Shown here: positions 63,699 through 64,000 of the stretch, piece by piece
Layout of the letters: every line of letters starts with the position of its first letter
Position numbering within the stretch: the stretch's first letter is position 1
NCBI RefSeq assembly: GCF_022012295.1
Contig: NZ_JAKLTN010000002.1
Span: 1,178,001-1,242,000 of the forward strand
Origin: Dechloromonas hankyongensis
GTDB lineage: Bacteria; Pseudomonadota; Gammaproteobacteria; Burkholderiales; Rhodocyclaceae
Length of the DNA: 64,000 nt
Direction: 5' to 3'
The notes under the pieces: generated by a model
Database searches by the model: none
What the model was told of the DNA's origin: nothing
What the model saw: only the letters and a program-made list of their open reading frames with translations
Position numbers and translations under genes: made by a program

Positions 63699-64000
63699 AT
63701 GTTCAGTCGCCTGAAAAAACTGCTCGGCAAATCGACCGAGACCACAGTGCCGCCGGCCGCCGGGTCCCCGGCTGAACCCGCCTTCACCGATGCCGCCTTC
63801 GTCCGCCGCGAAGCCATTTTCGACCGCGACAACCGCCTGTCCGCCCACCTGTTCCGCATGCAGCAGGCTACCGCCGTCGCTGACCGCGCCGTGGCTGTCC
63901 AGCGCGATCTCGACCGGCAACTGTTCGATACGCTGAATGCCAGCACCGAGGCCTGGAACCGGACACCGGCCTTTCTGCCGATCAGCTCGGCCAGTCTCGA
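63699..64000 (+). CDS. Partial gene, EAL/HDOD-type N-terminus (3' end outside window)
   Basis: Starts with ATG at 63699 after GGGGGAG and is open to the window end (100 codons). The N-terminus reads SRLKKLLGKSTE, then a Pro-rich linker, then FVRREAIFDRDNRLSAHLFRM, similar to the FxxRQPIFDRxxxxxGYELLFR opening of EAL/HDOD hybrid proteins. The rest is outside the window, so the assignment is tentative. Confidence 0.45.
   Translation, partial: MFSRLKKLLGKSTETTVPPAAGSPAEPAFTDAAFVRREAIFDRDNRLSAHLFRMQQATAVADRAVAVQRDLDRQLFDTLNASTEAWNRTPAFLPISSASL

Noticed and set aside
1-64000. CRISPR arrays, tRNA and rRNA genes
   Set aside because: No regularly spaced repeats and no convincing cloverleaf or rRNA sequence was seen in either strand.

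Overview
The window looks like a chromosomal segment of a high-GC betaproteobacterium, most likely from the Rhodocyclales (Dechloromonas/Azonexus-like). This rests on gene content and is inference: a DUF2863 gene joined to a biotin operon, NnrS, a PstS-like/porin pair, AcnB-type aconitase, many c-di-GMP and phosphorelay proteins, and long shadow frames opposite GC-rich genes. No plasmid or phage backbone, CRISPR array, rRNA or tRNA gene was seen.

Layout. 1-14.3 kb is mostly housekeeping: the end of malate dehydrogenase, a CitE-like CoA-ester lyase, TruC, a CBS-pair protein, a porin with a PstS-like periplasmic protein, a nitronate monooxygenase-like enzyme divergent from NnrS, RlmF, phosphatidylserine decarboxylase, a secreted beta-helix protein, a secreted metallo-beta-lactamase-fold hydrolase, a YaiI-type protein, and an overlapping FIST sensor/histidine kinase pair. 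14.3-20.0 kb is an accessory island with visibly lower GC. It carries an ATP-grasp protein and an 891-residue secreted protein (duplicated DNRLRE-like modules, FN3, lyase-like C-terminus). Decayed partial copies of the neighbouring FIST and acnB genes are scattered around them.

20.2-24.3 kb holds dbpA and acnB, which converge on a bidirectional terminator. 24.8-28.4 kb is an unusual operon: a ThDP-dependent enzyme followed by two half-size citrate-synthase-like proteins that both lack the canonical catalytic residues. 28.5-35.8 kb is a TonB receptor, a periplasmic binding protein and a 1346-residue hybrid kinase with HPt, two receiver, GGDEF and EAL domains. DnaA-box-containing palindromic repeats sit upstream of the ThDP gene (one copy) and behind the kinase (two tandem copies). 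36.0-42.3 kb is an arginase, ornithine cyclodeaminase and PutA operon with a divergent Lrp/AsnC regulator; together these would convert arginine to ornithine, proline and glutamate.

42.3-48.7 kb holds tRNA-modification genes (trmB-like, dusC), a YkgJ-type protein, a PIN-domain protein, a TlpA-like thioredoxin, YaaA and a haem-containing fatty acid cis/trans isomerase. 48.7-53.1 kb is a second low-GC, decaying zone with a frameshifted membrane protein, gene-end fragments, tiny ORFs and short repeats. 53.1-60.1 kb is the biotin operon (DUF2863, bioA, FUSC-type membrane protein, bioF, bioH, bioC, bioD; bioB is not in the window). 60.1-64.0 kb holds an HPt/HD-GYP phosphorelay pair, yciB, a YciI protein, a BolA protein, a parvulin-type prolyl isomerase and the start of a further gene.
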